A DNA stretch of 64,000 nt. Source: an uncultured Rhodoferax sp. (lineage in GTDB: Bacteria > Pseudomonadota > Gammaproteobacteria > Burkholderiales > Burkholderiaceae_C). The stretch is taken from contig NZ_CAMIHB010000001.1 of NCBI RefSeq assembly GCF_946221635.1, positions 177,470 to 241,469 on the forward strand, given 5' to 3'. Positions within the stretch are counted from its first letter, which is position 1. The number at the start of each line of letters is the position of its first letter. Positions 8,038 through 16,419 of the stretch are shown here, in pieces. The position numbers were made by a program, and so were the translations under genes. The notes beneath the pieces are model-generated. The model had not been told where the DNA came from and did no database searches. It saw only the letters and a program-made list of their open reading frames with translations.

Positions 8038-8664
8038 GTCTGTCTCGCGCAAGCGGCTGAACAGCCGGTGTTCGCATTCGGCGTCGGAGCAGCTGTCGCA
8101 CACCCACACCCAGGCCGGACCGCCCGTGCGGGGGGCTCCCTGGGCCAGCCCCTGGGCTTGGTCTATGGCCAGCAGGGCCGCCTGCAGCCGTTGGGCACCC
8201 TGTCCGTAGATGGTGACAAAGGGAATGCGGGCTTCCAGCAGAACCTGCCGCAAACGATCGTCGATGCGCTGCTGCATCGCGACGCCGTCACGTTGGAATC
8301 CATCGGCAACCCAAGGCAGGTCCAAGCCGGCCAACAGGGTCAGGTCCAGCGTGCGCTGGAACTCCAGGGCATCCGGGTACAGCGAAACATCATTGAAAAG
8401 CACGTCGCTATAGACTGCGGTAACCAGGGGGGTGGTGTCTGCCACCACACAGGAGCTGGCAGCATGGGTGATACGCTGGCCTTGTGTCTTTGCCACATCG
8501 GCCTGCTCGTGGGCCTGTGGGGGGCGACCATGGCGGGCACTCCATTCCCGAAGGTATTCAGGAATCAGTGCGGCATCCGGGTAACGGGGGCGCAACGCGG
8601 TGCGCAGTGCTTCTGACAGGGTGGATTTGCCGCAGCATTCCGCCCCAACAATGCCAATCTTCAT
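8023..8664 (-). CDS. NadR-like P-loop ATPase/kinase
   Basis: A 213-residue P-loop protein (AAA_28 type) resembling the ribosylnicotinamide kinase domain of NadR. The Walker A is GAECCGKSTLSEAL at residues 7-20. Downstream, PEYLREW, VADTTPLVTAVYSD and GLDLPWVADGFQRDG follow the NadR kinase layout. No nucleotidyltransferase or repressor domain is present, so it would only phosphorylate a small substrate, possibly nicotinamide riboside; this is inferred from family resemblance. The C-terminus has CDSCSDAECEHRLF, a cysteine-rich stretch that may bind metal. It overlaps hslO tail to tail and is 15 bases downstream of ftsB. Confidence 0.8.
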   Translation of the reverse strand: MKIGIVGAECCGKSTLSEALRTALRPRYPDAALIPEYLREWSARHGRPPQAHEQADVAKTQGQRITHAASSCVVADTTPLVTAVYSDVLFNDVSLYPDALEFQRTLDLTLLAGLDLPWVADGFQRDGVAMQQRIDDRLRQVLLEARIPFVTIYGQGAQRLQAALLAIDQAQGLAQGAPRTGGPAWVWVCDSCSDAECEHRLFSRLRETDSVRG

Positions 8665-8679
8665 GGCGGTAGCGCCTGA

Positions 8680-8955
8680 TCAGCGGGCAATCTGAACGTA
8701 AATCTCGTTGGCCTTGACCATGCCGAGTTCAGAGCGTGCCTTCTCTTCGACGATTTCCAGGCCTTCGCGCAAATCGTTGATTTCCGCAGTCAACCGGTCG
8801 TTCGCTTGGGCCGCTTGGACATTGTGCTGTTTCTGGGTGTCCAGCTGGCTTGCCAGCTTGGACACATTGGGCACGCTGCCCCGACCAAACCACAGTTGAC
8901 CGTGCAAGATCAGCAGCAATGCGATCAGGGCAGCGGGGACCAAGCGGTTTGCCAT
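8680..8955 (-). CDS. ftsB: Cell division protein FtsB
   Basis: A 91-residue FtsB of the FtsQBL divisome subcomplex that links early and late septal proteins. One N-terminal membrane segment (LVPAALIALLLILHGQLWF) is followed by a periplasmic coiled coil rich in Gln, Asn and Glu (LASQLDTQKQHNVQAAQAND), and the conserved end EKARSELGMVKANEIYVQI. ATG at 8955 gives the usual size; an upstream in-frame extension would enter the repeat. Location downstream of eno is typical of beta- and gammaproteobacteria. A dispersed repeat separates it from eno, which could reduce readthrough. Confidence 0.93.
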   Translation of the reverse strand: MANRLVPAALIALLLILHGQLWFGRGSVPNVSKLASQLDTQKQHNVQAAQANDRLTAEINDLREGLEIVEEKARSELGMVKANEIYVQIAR

Positions 8956-8972
8956 GCTGGGGTTCAGTCGGG

Positions 8973-9053
8973 TTGCGCCGCCGGGCCGCCCCAAGGCGCA
9001 ACGCGGCCCCTTTGGGGGGCAGCGAACGACACGCAGTGCGCGAGCGTGGGGGC
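8973..9053 (+). repeat. Dispersed hairpin repeat, family B, copy 2
   Basis: The second copy of the element at 4275-4353, between eno and ftsB. The outer stem is TTGCGCC (8973-8979) with GGCGCAA (8995-9001) around the same CGCCGGGCCGCCCCAA core, followed by a GGCCCCTTTGGGGGG hairpin and a CAGCGA...GAGCGTGGGGGCC tail. The stem bases differ from copy 1 but remain complementary, which points to selection on the paired structure. Confidence 0.75.
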
Positions 9054-9062
9054 CATACCTTT

Positions 9063-10346
9063 TTACTTGAGGTTGTAGAAAGCAGCGCGGCCGGGGTACA
9101 CCGCCACATCACCCAGATCCTCTTCGATGCGCAGCAGCTGGTTGTACTTGGCCATGCGGTCGGAACGGCTGAGCGACCCGGTCTTGATCTGACCGGCGTT
9201 GGTGCCCACGGCAATGTCGGAGATGGTGGAGTCTTCGGTTTCGCCCGAGCGGTGGCTGACCACGGCGGTGTAGCCAGCACGCTTGGCCATTTCGATCGCA
9301 GCGAAGGTCTCGGACAGGGTGCCGATCTGGTTGATCTTGATCAGGATGGAGTTGGCAATGCCCTTGTCGATACCTTCCTTGAGGATCTTGGTGTTGGTGA
9401 CGAACAGGTCGTCGCCCACGATCTGCACCTTGGCGCCCAGACGGTCGGTCAGCGTCTTCCAGCCATCCCAGTCGCCTTCGGCCATGCCGTCTTCGATGCT
9501 GATGATGGGGTACTTGTCGACCCAGGTGGCCAGCATGTCAGTCCACTCTTGCGCGGTCAGGCTCAGGCCTTCACCTTCAAGTTCGTACTTGCCGTTCTTG
9601 TAGAACTCGGAAGCGGCGCAGTCCAGGCCCAGGGCGATCTGCTCACCAGCTACGTAGCCAGCCTTGTCGATGGCTTCCAGAATCATCTGGATGGCGGCCT
9701 CGTGGTTGGCCACGTTGGGGGCAAAGCCGCCTTCGTCGCCCACAGCGGTGCTGATGCCCTTGTCGTGCAGGATTTTCTTGAGGGCGTGGAAGACCTCGGC
9801 ACCGTAGCGCAGCGCTTCACGGAAGCTGGGCGCACCCACGGGGATGATCATGAGCTCTTGCAGGTCGAGGTTGTTGTTGGCGTGCTCGCCGCCGTTCATG
9901 ACGTTCATCATGGGCACGGGCATTTGCACGCTGCCCATGCCGCCGAAGTAGCGGTACAGGGGCAGGCCGGCTTCTTCGGCGGCGGCGCGGGCCACGGCCA
10001 TGGAGACCGCCAGCATGGCGTTGGCGCCCAGGCGGCTCTTGTTCTCCGTGCCGTCCAGGTCGATCAGGGTCTTGTCCAGAAAGGATTGCTCGGAGGCATC
10101 CAGGCCCAGCACGGCTTCGGAGATTTCGGTGTTGATGTGCTCGACGGCCTTGAGCACGCCCTTGCCCAAGTAGCGCTTCTTGTCGCCGTCGCGCAGCTCG
10201 ATGGCTTCGCGCGAGCCGGTGGAGGCTCCGGAGGGGACGGCTGCACGGCCCATGACGCCGGATTCCAGCAAGACATCGCACTCAACCGTGGGGTTGCCAC
10301 GGGAGTCCAGAATTTCACGACCGACGATATCAACAATTGCGCTCAT
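9063..10346 (-). CDS. eno: Enolase
   Basis: A 427-residue enolase converting 2-phosphoglycerate to phosphoenolpyruvate in glycolysis and gluconeogenesis. It starts MSAIVDIVGREILDSRGNPT, the classic enolase N-terminus. Catalytic and Mg-binding regions are visible: GGEHANNN, SIEDGMAEGDW, GDDLFVTN, and the signature LIKINQIGTLSE followed by HRSGETEDSTISD. Length matches bacterial enolases (about 430). It sits third in a minus-strand run pyrG-kdsA-eno-ftsB, 59 bases after kdsA. The enzyme is cytoplasmic and may also join the RNA degradosome. Confidence 0.98.
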   Translation of the reverse strand: MSAIVDIVGREILDSRGNPTVECDVLLESGVMGRAAVPSGASTGSREAIELRDGDKKRYLGKGVLKAVEHINTEISEAVLGLDASEQSFLDKTLIDLDGTENKSRLGANAMLAVSMAVARAAAEEAGLPLYRYFGGMGSVQMPVPMMNVMNGGEHANNNLDLQELMIIPVGAPSFREALRYGAEVFHALKKILHDKGISTAVGDEGGFAPNVANHEAAIQMILEAIDKAGYVAGEQIALGLDCAASEFYKNGKYELEGEGLSLTAQEWTDMLATWVDKYPIISIEDGMAEGDWDGWKTLTDRLGAKVQIVGDDLFVTNTKILKEGIDKGIANSILIKINQIGTLSETFAAIEMAKRAGYTAVVSHRSGETEDSTISDIAVGTNAGQIKTGSLSRSDRMAKYNQLLRIEEDLGDVAVYPGRAAFYNLK

Positions 10347-10405
10347 TGGTTTCTTTCAAGTTCAAAAACACACAGACAAAACGGCAGAGGAGATCATGCG
10401 CGCCA

Positions 10406-11260
10406 TCACTGGAAATCGTTCTCCAGCAGGGCGGTTTTTTTGGTTACGGAATCCAGCGCCACCAGGGTTTCCAGCAGCGCCTTCATGTGCTTGAGCGGCA
10501 CGGCATTGGGGCCATCCGACCAGGCTTCTGCCGGGCGGGGGTGGGTTTCCATGAAAAGGCCCGCCACACCCGCGGCCACACCGGCGCGCGCCAGCACGGG
10601 CACCATCTCGCGTGCACCGCCGCTGCTGCCGCCCAGGCCACCGGGCTTCTGCACCGAGTGGGTCACGTCGAACACCACCGGGGCACCTGATCTGCGCATC
10701 TCGGCCAGGCTGGTCATGTCCGCCACCAGGTTGTTGTAGCCGAAGCTCACGCCACGCTCGCAGGCCAGGAAGCGATCGGGCGAGAGCCCGGCCTCTTCGG
10801 CGGCAGCGCGTGCCTTGTCGATCACATTCTTCATGTCCCAGGGCGCGAGGAACTGGCCCTTCTTGATGTTGACGGGCTTGCCGCTTTGCGCCACGGCGCG
10901 GATGAAGTCCGTCTGGCGGCATAGAAAGGCCGGCGTCTGCATGACATCGACTACGCTGGCCACTTCGGCCACATGCGACTCGTCATGCACATCGGTGAGG
11001 ATGGGCAACTGGAACTGGCGGCGTACTTCTTCCAGGATTTTCAGGCCGGCCTCCAGACCGACACCGCGCTTGCTGGTGCCAGACGAGCGGTTGGCCTTGT
11101 CGAAGGATCCTTTGTAGATCAGTGGGATGCCCAGAGGCGCGCAGGCCTCCTTGAGCTGGCCGGCCACATCGATGGACATTTGCAGCCCTTCGATGGAACA
11201 GGTGCCTGCGATGAGAAAGAAGCGATGTTCCAGACCGACATCAAAGCCGCAAAGCTGCAT
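10406..11260 (-). CDS. kdsA: 3-deoxy-D-manno-octulosonate 8-phosphate synthase
   Basis: A 284-residue KDO-8-phosphate synthase, condensing arabinose-5-phosphate with phosphoenolpyruvate for lipopolysaccharide core synthesis. Signatures include IAGTCSIEG near the N-terminus, YKGSFDKANRSS, LTDVHDESH, and VNIKKGQFLAPWDMKNV. IAGTC rather than IAGPC is, to my recollection, usual in betaproteobacteria. It begins one base after the pyrG stop codon, so the two are likely co-transcribed and possibly coupled. Length matches the family. Confidence 0.97.
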   Translation of the reverse strand: MQLCGFDVGLEHRFFLIAGTCSIEGLQMSIDVAGQLKEACAPLGIPLIYKGSFDKANRSSGTSKRGVGLEAGLKILEEVRRQFQLPILTDVHDESHVAEVASVVDVMQTPAFLCRQTDFIRAVAQSGKPVNIKKGQFLAPWDMKNVIDKARAAAEEAGLSPDRFLACERGVSFGYNNLVADMTSLAEMRRSGAPVVFDVTHSVQKPGGLGGSSGGAREMVPVLARAGVAAGVAGLFMETHPRPAEAWSDGPNAVPLKHMKALLETLVALDSVTKKTALLENDFQ

Positions 11261-11261
11261 A

Positions 11262-12929
11262 TCAGGCCACCGCCTTCAAACTCTTGCCACCCGATTGGTG
11301 ATCCACGGCTGCCTTGATGAAGGCATTGAACAGGGGGTGCCCGTTCCAGGGGGTGGACTTGAACTCGGGGTGGAATTGCACACCCACAAACCAAGGGTGC
11401 ACACCTTGCGGCAGCTCCACAATTTCAGTGAGCTGTTCGCGCTGGGTCAGCGCGGAGATGACCAGACCGGCCTGACGCAGCTGATCCAGGTAGTTGACGT
11501 TGGCCTCGTAGCGATGGCGGTGGCGTTCGGTCACCACATTGCCATAGATCTTGTGGGCCAGCGTGCCCTTGGAGACGTCGGAGCTTTGCGCGCCCAGGCG
11601 CATGGTGCCGCCCAGGTCGGAATTGGCGTCGCGCGTCTTGATGGTGCCGTCGGCGTCCTTCCACTCGGTGATCAGCGCAATCACGGGGTGCGGGCTGGCG
11701 GGGTCGAACTCGGTGCTGTTGGCGTCGGTGAGCCCGGCCACATGGCGGGCGAACTCGATGGTGGCAACCTGCATGCCCAGGCAGATGCCCAGGTAGGGCA
11801 CCTTGTTCTCACGGGCGAAGCGGGCGGTGCTGATCTTGCCCTCGATGCCGCGCTTGCCGAAGCCGCCGGGCACCAAAATGGCGTCGTACTTGGCGAGCTG
11901 GTTGACGCTGGCGCTGTCGATGGTTTCGGAATCCACGTGCTCGATCTTCACGCGCACATGGTTCTTCATGCCGGCGTGGCGCAAAGCTTCGTTGACCGAC
12001 TTGTAACTGTCGGTCAGGTCCACATACTTGCCGACCATGGCGATGGTGACTTCGCCCTGCGGGTGCTCGGTTTCAAAGACCAGGTCGTCCCAGCGCTTGA
12101 GGTTGGCGGGCGGCGTGTTCAGGCGCAGCTTGTCGCAGATCAGGCCGTCCAGGCCTTGCTCGTGCAGCATGCGTGGGACCTTGTAGATGGTGTCCACGTC
12201 CCACATGGAGATCACACCCCACTCGGGCACATTGGAGAACAGCGAGATCTTGGCACGCTCTTCGTCGGGGATGGGGCGGTCGGCGCGGCACAGCAGGGCG
12301 TCGGCCTGGATGCCGATCTCGCGCAGTTGCTTGGCCGTGTGCTGGGTGGGCTTGGTCTTGAGTTCGCCGGCCGCGGCAATCCAGGGCAGGTAGCTCAGGT
12401 GCACAAAAGCGCTGTTGTTGGGGCCCAGCTTCAGGCTCATCTGGCGCACGGCTTCGAGGAAGGGCAGGGATTCGATGTCGCCCACGGTACCGCCGATTTC
12501 GACGATGGCCACATCCACTGCATCGGGCTCACCAAAGCGCGCGCCGCGTTTGACGAATTCCTGGATCTCGTTGGTGACGTGGGGGATGACCTGCACCGTC
12601 TTGCCCAGGTAATCACCACGGCGTTCCTTGTCGAGCACGCTCTTGTAGATCTGGCCGGTGGTGAAGTTGTTGGACTTGCGCATGCGCGTTTCGATGAAAC
12701 GCTCGTAATGCCCAAGGTCCAGGTCGGTTTCCGCGCCGTCGTCGGTGACGAAGACTTCGCCATGCTGCAGGGGCGACATGGTGCCGGGATCGACGTTGAG
12801 GTAGGGGTCTAGCTTGATGAGGGTGACTGTCAGGCCCCGCGATTCCAGAATCGCAGCAAGGGAGGCGGAGGCGATTCCCTTGCCCAGGGAAGACACCACA
12901 CCACCGGTGACGAAGACGAATTTGGTCAT
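11262..12929 (-). CDS. pyrG: CTP synthase
   Basis: A 555-residue CTP synthase making CTP from UTP, ATP and glutamine. The N-terminal synthase domain starts MTKFVFVTGGVVSSLGKGI (P-loop) and the C-terminal class I glutamine amidotransferase domain has its nucleophile in LGICLGMQ with the His/Glu pair in VQFHPEFKS. A promoter is visible upstream on the minus strand: TATAAT at 12979-12974, giving a leader of roughly 40 bases. It heads the pyrG-kdsA-eno-ftsB run and is divergent from coaBC. Confidence 0.98.
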   Translation of the reverse strand: MTKFVFVTGGVVSSLGKGIASASLAAILESRGLTVTLIKLDPYLNVDPGTMSPLQHGEVFVTDDGAETDLDLGHYERFIETRMRKSNNFTTGQIYKSVLDKERRGDYLGKTVQVIPHVTNEIQEFVKRGARFGEPDAVDVAIVEIGGTVGDIESLPFLEAVRQMSLKLGPNNSAFVHLSYLPWIAAAGELKTKPTQHTAKQLREIGIQADALLCRADRPIPDEERAKISLFSNVPEWGVISMWDVDTIYKVPRMLHEQGLDGLICDKLRLNTPPANLKRWDDLVFETEHPQGEVTIAMVGKYVDLTDSYKSVNEALRHAGMKNHVRVKIEHVDSETIDSASVNQLAKYDAILVPGGFGKRGIEGKISTARFARENKVPYLGICLGMQVATIEFARHVAGLTDANSTEFDPASPHPVIALITEWKDADGTIKTRDANSDLGGTMRLGAQSSDVSKGTLAHKIYGNVVTERHRHRYEANVNYLDQLRQAGLVISALTQREQLTEIVELPQGVHPWFVGVQFHPEFKSTPWNGHPLFNAFIKAAVDHQSGGKSLKAVA

Positions 12930-12973
12930 GTCTGTGGCGAACGCATGCGCGTTCGTTGAGCTGGTAAAGCGAG

Positions 12974-12979
12974 ATTATA
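12974..12979 (-). promoter_or_regulatory. pyrG promoter -10 element
   Basis: A perfect TATAAT reads on the minus strand about 45 bases upstream of the pyrG ATG, in the divergent pyrG/coaBC gap. On the plus strand TACATT at 13012-13017 may be the -10 for coaBC, whose ATG is at 13045. No strong -35 was identified for either. Confidence 0.55.
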
Positions 12980-13044
12980 GGCGTGCCCGCTTTCGGGCCT
13001 TGGAGGCTCTGCTACATTGCGGCCCACAGCTCAACAGGCGTCGT

Positions 13045-14262
13045 ATGGATCTATCAGGCAAACACATTGTTCTCGGGCTCACGGGCGGCATTGCCTGCTA
13101 CAAGGCAGCAGAACTGTGCCGCGCGCTCATCAAGGAAGGCGCCACCGTGCAGGTGGTCATGACCGAGGCCGCGGCCCAGTTCATCACGCCCGTCACCATG
13201 CAGGCGCTGAGCAACCGTACGGTGTACGACTCGCAGTGGGATGCGCGCGAGCGCAACAACATGCCCCACATCAACCTGAGCCGTGAGGCCGATGCCATCC
13301 TGATCGCGCCCTGCAGTGCCGACTTCATGGCCAAGCTGCTGCATGGACGGGCCGACGACCTGCTCAGCCTGATGTGTCTGGCGCGCCCGATCGACAAGGT
13401 GCCGTTGCTGGTCGCGCCCGCCATGAACCGCGAGATGTGGGCCCATCCCGCCACCCAACGGAATCTGGCCCAGTTGCAGGCCGATGGCGCCACGCTGCTG
13501 GGGGTGGGCAGTGGCTTTCAGGCCTGTGGCGAGACCGGGGATGGTCGCATGCTGGAGCCCCAGGAGTTGCTGGAGGATGTGATCGCCTTCTTCCAGCCCA
13601 AGGTGCTCGCGGGACAGCGTGTGCTGGTGTCTGCGGGACCCACGTTTGAGGCCATCGATCCGGTGCGGGGCATTACCAACCTGTCCAGCGGCAAGATGGG
13701 CTTTGCCATCGCGCGGGCGGCACGTGAGGCGGGGGCGGACGTCACGCTGGTGGCGGGCCCGGTGGCTTTGTCCACGCCGCGCGGTGTGAAACGTGTGGAC
13801 GTGAAATCCGCACAAAATATGCATGAAGCCCTCGTGGAATATGCGCAAGCAGCTACTGTTTTTATAGCAACGGCGGCGGTGGCCGACTGGCGCCCTGCGC
13901 AAACGTCGGACCAGAAGATCAAGAAAGATGGCTCGGGCAACACGCCCACGCTGGGCTTTGTGGAGAACCCCGACATCCTGGCAGAGATTGCGCATTCGCC
14001 GCGCGCTAACAGCGGTGCGCTGTTTTGCGTGGGTTTTGCCGCCGAAAGCCACGACCTGCTGGCCCACGCCACCGCCAAGCGCGCGCGCAAAGGCGTGCCG
14101 CTGCTGGTCGGCAATATCGGCCCCGCCACTTTTGGGCAGGACGACAACGCGCTGTTGCTGGTCGATGCCCAGGGAGCGCAGGAAATTCCCCACAACACCA
14201 AACTGGCGTTGGCCCGGCAACTGGTCGCCGAGATTGCCAAGCGCCAGCGTGCCACCCACTGA
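13045..14262 (+). CDS. coaBC: Bifunctional CoaBC (PPCDC / PPC synthetase)
   Basis: A 405-residue bifunctional enzyme of coenzyme A synthesis: the N-terminal flavoprotein decarboxylates 4'-phosphopantothenoylcysteine (GKHIVLGLTGGIACYKAAEL, APAMNREMW) and the C-terminal half ligates phosphopantothenate to cysteine (VLVSAGPTFEAIDPVRGITN, SSGKMGFAIA). ATG 13045 gives the standard start; the upstream in-frame extension is antisense to pyrG and is rejected. The segment around residues 259-276 (MHEALVEYAQAATVFIAT) is encoded by an inverted copy of a dispersed repeat (13821-13870), yet the distance to the conserved AAVADWRP is the same as in E. coli. It is followed after nine bases by dut, as in many bacteria. 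Confidence 0.96.
   Translation: MDLSGKHIVLGLTGGIACYKAAELCRALIKEGATVQVVMTEAAAQFITPVTMQALSNRTVYDSQWDARERNNMPHINLSREADAILIAPCSADFMAKLLHGRADDLLSLMCLARPIDKVPLLVAPAMNREMWAHPATQRNLAQLQADGATLLGVGSGFQACGETGDGRMLEPQELLEDVIAFFQPKVLAGQRVLVSAGPTFEAIDPVRGITNLSSGKMGFAIARAAREAGADVTLVAGPVALSTPRGVKRVDVKSAQNMHEALVEYAQAATVFIATAAVADWRPAQTSDQKIKKDGSGNTPTLGFVENPDILAEIAHSPRANSGALFCVGFAAESHDLLAHATAKRARKGVPLLVGNIGPATFGQDDNALLLVDAQGAQEIPHNTKLALARQLVAEIAKRQRATH
13821..13870 (-). repeat. Dispersed repeat family A, copy inside coaBC
   Basis: Read on the minus strand this segment begins TTGCTATAAAAACAGTAGCT and continues GCTTGCGCATATTCCACGAG, then GGCTTCATGC. It matches the other family A copies (24355, 38525 and 47992) over about 50 bases. 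It lies wholly inside the coaBC coding region, antisense to the gene, and keeps the frame open. Confidence 0.75.
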
Positions 14263-14271
14263 ATCCACCCT

Positions 14272-14721
14272 ATGAAAATCGACGTCAAGATCCTCGACCC
14301 CCGCCTCAACGACAACCTGCCCACCTACGCCACGCCCGGCAGCGCAGGGCTGGACCTGCGTGCCTGCCTCGACGCGCCGCTGACCCTGGCGCCCAATGCT
14401 TGGCAACTGGTGCCTACGGGCATGGCCATCTATCTGGCGGACCCGGCGTATGCGGCGTTGATCCTGCCGCGCTCCGGTCTGGGCCACAAGCACGGTATCG
14501 TGCTGGGCAATCTGGTGGGTTTGATCGACAGCGATTACCAGGGGCAGCTCATGGTGAGCGCCTGGAACCGCAGCAGCACCGAGTTCACTATCCAGCCCAT
14601 GGAGCGCATTGCGCAGCTCATGATCGTGCCGGTGGTGCAGGCACAGTTCAACGTGGTGAGTGAATTCCCTGCCGCATCCGAGCGCGGCGAAGGCGGCTAC
14701 GGCTCCACAGGCAAGGCCTGA
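14272..14721 (+). CDS. dut: Deoxyuridine 5'-triphosphate nucleotidohydrolase
   Basis: A 149-residue trimeric dUTPase that hydrolyses dUTP to dUMP and keeps uracil out of DNA. All five motifs are present: PGSAGLDLRA (1), PRSGLGHKHGI (2), GLIDSDYQGQL (3), QPMERIAQLM (4) and the C-terminal RGEGGYGSTG (5). Length is standard. It begins nine bases after coaBC, an arrangement shared with E. coli, and is followed convergently by the SlyD-like isomerase. Confidence 0.98.
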   Translation: MKIDVKILDPRLNDNLPTYATPGSAGLDLRACLDAPLTLAPNAWQLVPTGMAIYLADPAYAALILPRSGLGHKHGIVLGNLVGLIDSDYQGQLMVSAWNRSSTEFTIQPMERIAQLMIVPVVQAQFNVVSEFPAASERGEGGYGSTGKA

Positions 14722-14741
14722 TCTGGCCGTAGCGCGCTGCC

Positions 14742-15275
14742 TCAGTGCAGCGTGTCGTTGCCGGGGGCGCTTTCGTGGAAAGGCTGGATGCGGAAGAAAC
14801 CGGTGCCGGCGGTACCACGGCCAATTTCCTCTTCGGTCGCTTCGCGCACTGATTCCACCTTCAGGCTGATGCGGATGGCAATGCCCGCCAGCGGGTGGTT
14901 GCCGTCCAGCACTACGTGTTCGGGGTAAATGTCGGTCACGGTGTAGAGCGCATCCTTGGGGGCATCGGGGTTGCAACCCGCGGGCAGGGCGTGACCTTCC
15001 AGCGTCAGGCCTTCCTGCAGATCCTTGGGGAACAGGGCGCGTGGTTCCAGAAAGATGAGCTGGTCGTTGAAATCGCCAAAGGCCTGCTCGGGTTCGATCT
15101 GCAGGTCCAGCTTGGCACCCGCTACATGGCCTTGCAGCGCTTCTTCAATGGGCGGGAGCAGGTCATTGCCGCCCAGCAAAAACTCCACTGGTTCGTCTAA
15201 AACGTCCAGTTCTTCGCCCAGGGTGTCTTTCAGCGTCCAGGTCAGGGCAACGACGCATTGTTGAGAAATTTCCAT
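14742..15275 (-). CDS. SlyD-like FKBP peptidyl-prolyl isomerase
   Basis: A 177-residue FKBP-type isomerase of the SlyD subgroup. The split FKBP domain (residues 1-70 and 125-150) encloses the insert-in-flap chaperone domain. Family motifs are PVEFLLGGNDLLPPIEEALQ, AFGDFNDQLI and VLDGNHPLAGIAIRI. The long His/Cys-rich metal tail of E. coli SlyD is absent. It catalyses proline isomerisation and chaperones folding in the cytoplasm. ATG 15275 is chosen because longer frames run into the divergent oxygenase gene. A minus-strand GACAAT ends five bases before the ATG, so transcription could be leaderless. Confidence 0.9.
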   Translation of the reverse strand: MEISQQCVVALTWTLKDTLGEELDVLDEPVEFLLGGNDLLPPIEEALQGHVAGAKLDLQIEPEQAFGDFNDQLIFLEPRALFPKDLQEGLTLEGHALPAGCNPDAPKDALYTVTDIYPEHVVLDGNHPLAGIAIRISLKVESVREATEEEIGRGTAGTGFFRIQPFHESAPGNDTLH

Positions 15276-15276
15276 G

Positions 15277-15286
15277 CAGAATTGTC
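15277..15286. promoter_or_regulatory. Back-to-back -10-like elements, slyD-like/roxA
   Basis: CAGAAT (15277-15282, plus) and GACAAT (15286-15281, minus) overlap in the 13-base gap between the two divergent start codons (minus ATG 15275, plus ATG 15289). Each lies five to six bases from its start codon, the spacing expected of leaderless messages. No -35 elements are obvious. Confidence 0.35.
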
Positions 15287-15288
15287 CC

Positions 15289-16419
15289 ATGAACATCCAA
15301 GAACCCCTGCAACTCCTGGGCGGACTGTCGCCCAAAACCTTCATGCAACGCCATTGGCAGAAGAAGCCGCTGGTGATCCGGCAGGCCATCTCCCACTTTG
15401 CGCCCTTGCTGGACCGCGCTGAACTGCTGGACCTGGCGGCCCAGGACGAGGTGGAGTCACGGTTGGTGGTACAGGCCTCGGCCAAGGCCGGAACACAATG
15501 GCGTTTCAAACATGGGCCCTTCGTGCGCAAGGCCTTGCCGCCCTTCAAGCAAGCGGGTTGGACTCTGCTGGTGCAGGGGGTGGATCTGCACGACGAACGT
15601 GTGCACAGCCTCATGCAGCAGTTCCGCTTTATTCCCGATGCGCGCCTGGACGACGTGATGATCAGCTACGCCACGGATGGCGGTGGCGTGGGACCGCATT
15701 TCGACAGCTACGACGTGTTCCTGCTGCAGGCCCATGGTCGCAGGCGCTGGCGCATTGGCCGCCAAACGGACTTGAGTTTGCAACCGGACATGCCGCTCAA
15801 GATCCTCGCCAACTTCGAGCCGGAGGAGGAGTTTGTGCTGGAGCCCGGCGACATGCTCTACCTGCCACCCAAGTACGCCCACGACGGCATTGCCGACGGT
15901 GAATGCATGACCTACTCCATCGGCTTTCGCTCGCCCGACCGCGCGGAGCTGGCGCAGGAAATCCTGCAGCGTTTGGCGGAACAGGCGGTGGATGAGGTGG
16001 GGGCGGGCCTCTACCGGGATCCCAAGCAGCCCGCCGTGGAGTCCAGCGCGGCCATGCCCGAGGCATTGCAATCCTTTGCCCAGGACGCACTGCAAGCTGC
16101 ATTGCAAGATCCGCTGGCGGTGGCCCGTGCCGTTGGCGAATACCTCAGCGAACCCAAGGCCAATGTCTGGTTCGATGGCAGTGATGCAGGGATCGATGCC
16201 GGGGTGCGCCTGGACCGCAAGACGCGCATGTTGTTTGATGCTCACCATGTCTTCATCAACGGGGAGAGCTTCCGTGCCGGTGGCAAGGATGCCCAGCTGA
16301 TGCAGACCCTGGCCCAGACGCGCAGTCTCGCTGCCCGGGATGTCAAGCGCCTGAGTGCGGGCGCGCGAGCCCTCCTGGAAGACTGGTGCGGTGTGGGGTG
16401 GGTGCAGCCCGATGCCTGA
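15289..16419 (+). CDS. roxA: JmjC-type ribosomal oxygenase RoxA (YcfD-like)
   Basis: A 376-residue Fe(II)/2-oxoglutarate oxygenase orthologous in layout to E. coli YcfD/RoxA, which hydroxylates an arginine of ribosomal protein L16. The N-terminus has RHWQKKPLVIRQAI. The JmjC core carries the HxD metal site in GPHFDSYDVF, then GRRRWRIG and LEPGDMLYLPPKYAHDG with the distal His. A winged-helix-like dimer domain fills the C-terminus. The start could also be ATG 15274, which overlaps the divergent gene's ATG; MNIQEPLQLLGG at 15289 looks like the conserved N-terminus. It overlaps the next ORF by eight bases. Confidence 0.9.
   Translation: MNIQEPLQLLGGLSPKTFMQRHWQKKPLVIRQAISHFAPLLDRAELLDLAAQDEVESRLVVQASAKAGTQWRFKHGPFVRKALPPFKQAGWTLLVQGVDLHDERVHSLMQQFRFIPDARLDDVMISYATDGGGVGPHFDSYDVFLLQAHGRRRWRIGRQTDLSLQPDMPLKILANFEPEEEFVLEPGDMLYLPPKYAHDGIADGECMTYSIGFRSPDRAELAQEILQRLAEQAVDEVGAGLYRDPKQPAVESSAAMPEALQSFAQDALQAALQDPLAVARAVGEYLSEPKANVWFDGSDAGIDAGVRLDRKTRMLFDAHHVFINGESFRAGGKDAQLMQTLAQTRSLAARDVKRLSAGARALLEDWCGVGWVQPDA

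Noticed and set aside
11127..12812. 561-codon plus-strand frame opposite pyrG
   Set aside because: Shadow of pyrG, with repetitive Val/Gly/His content and no motif.
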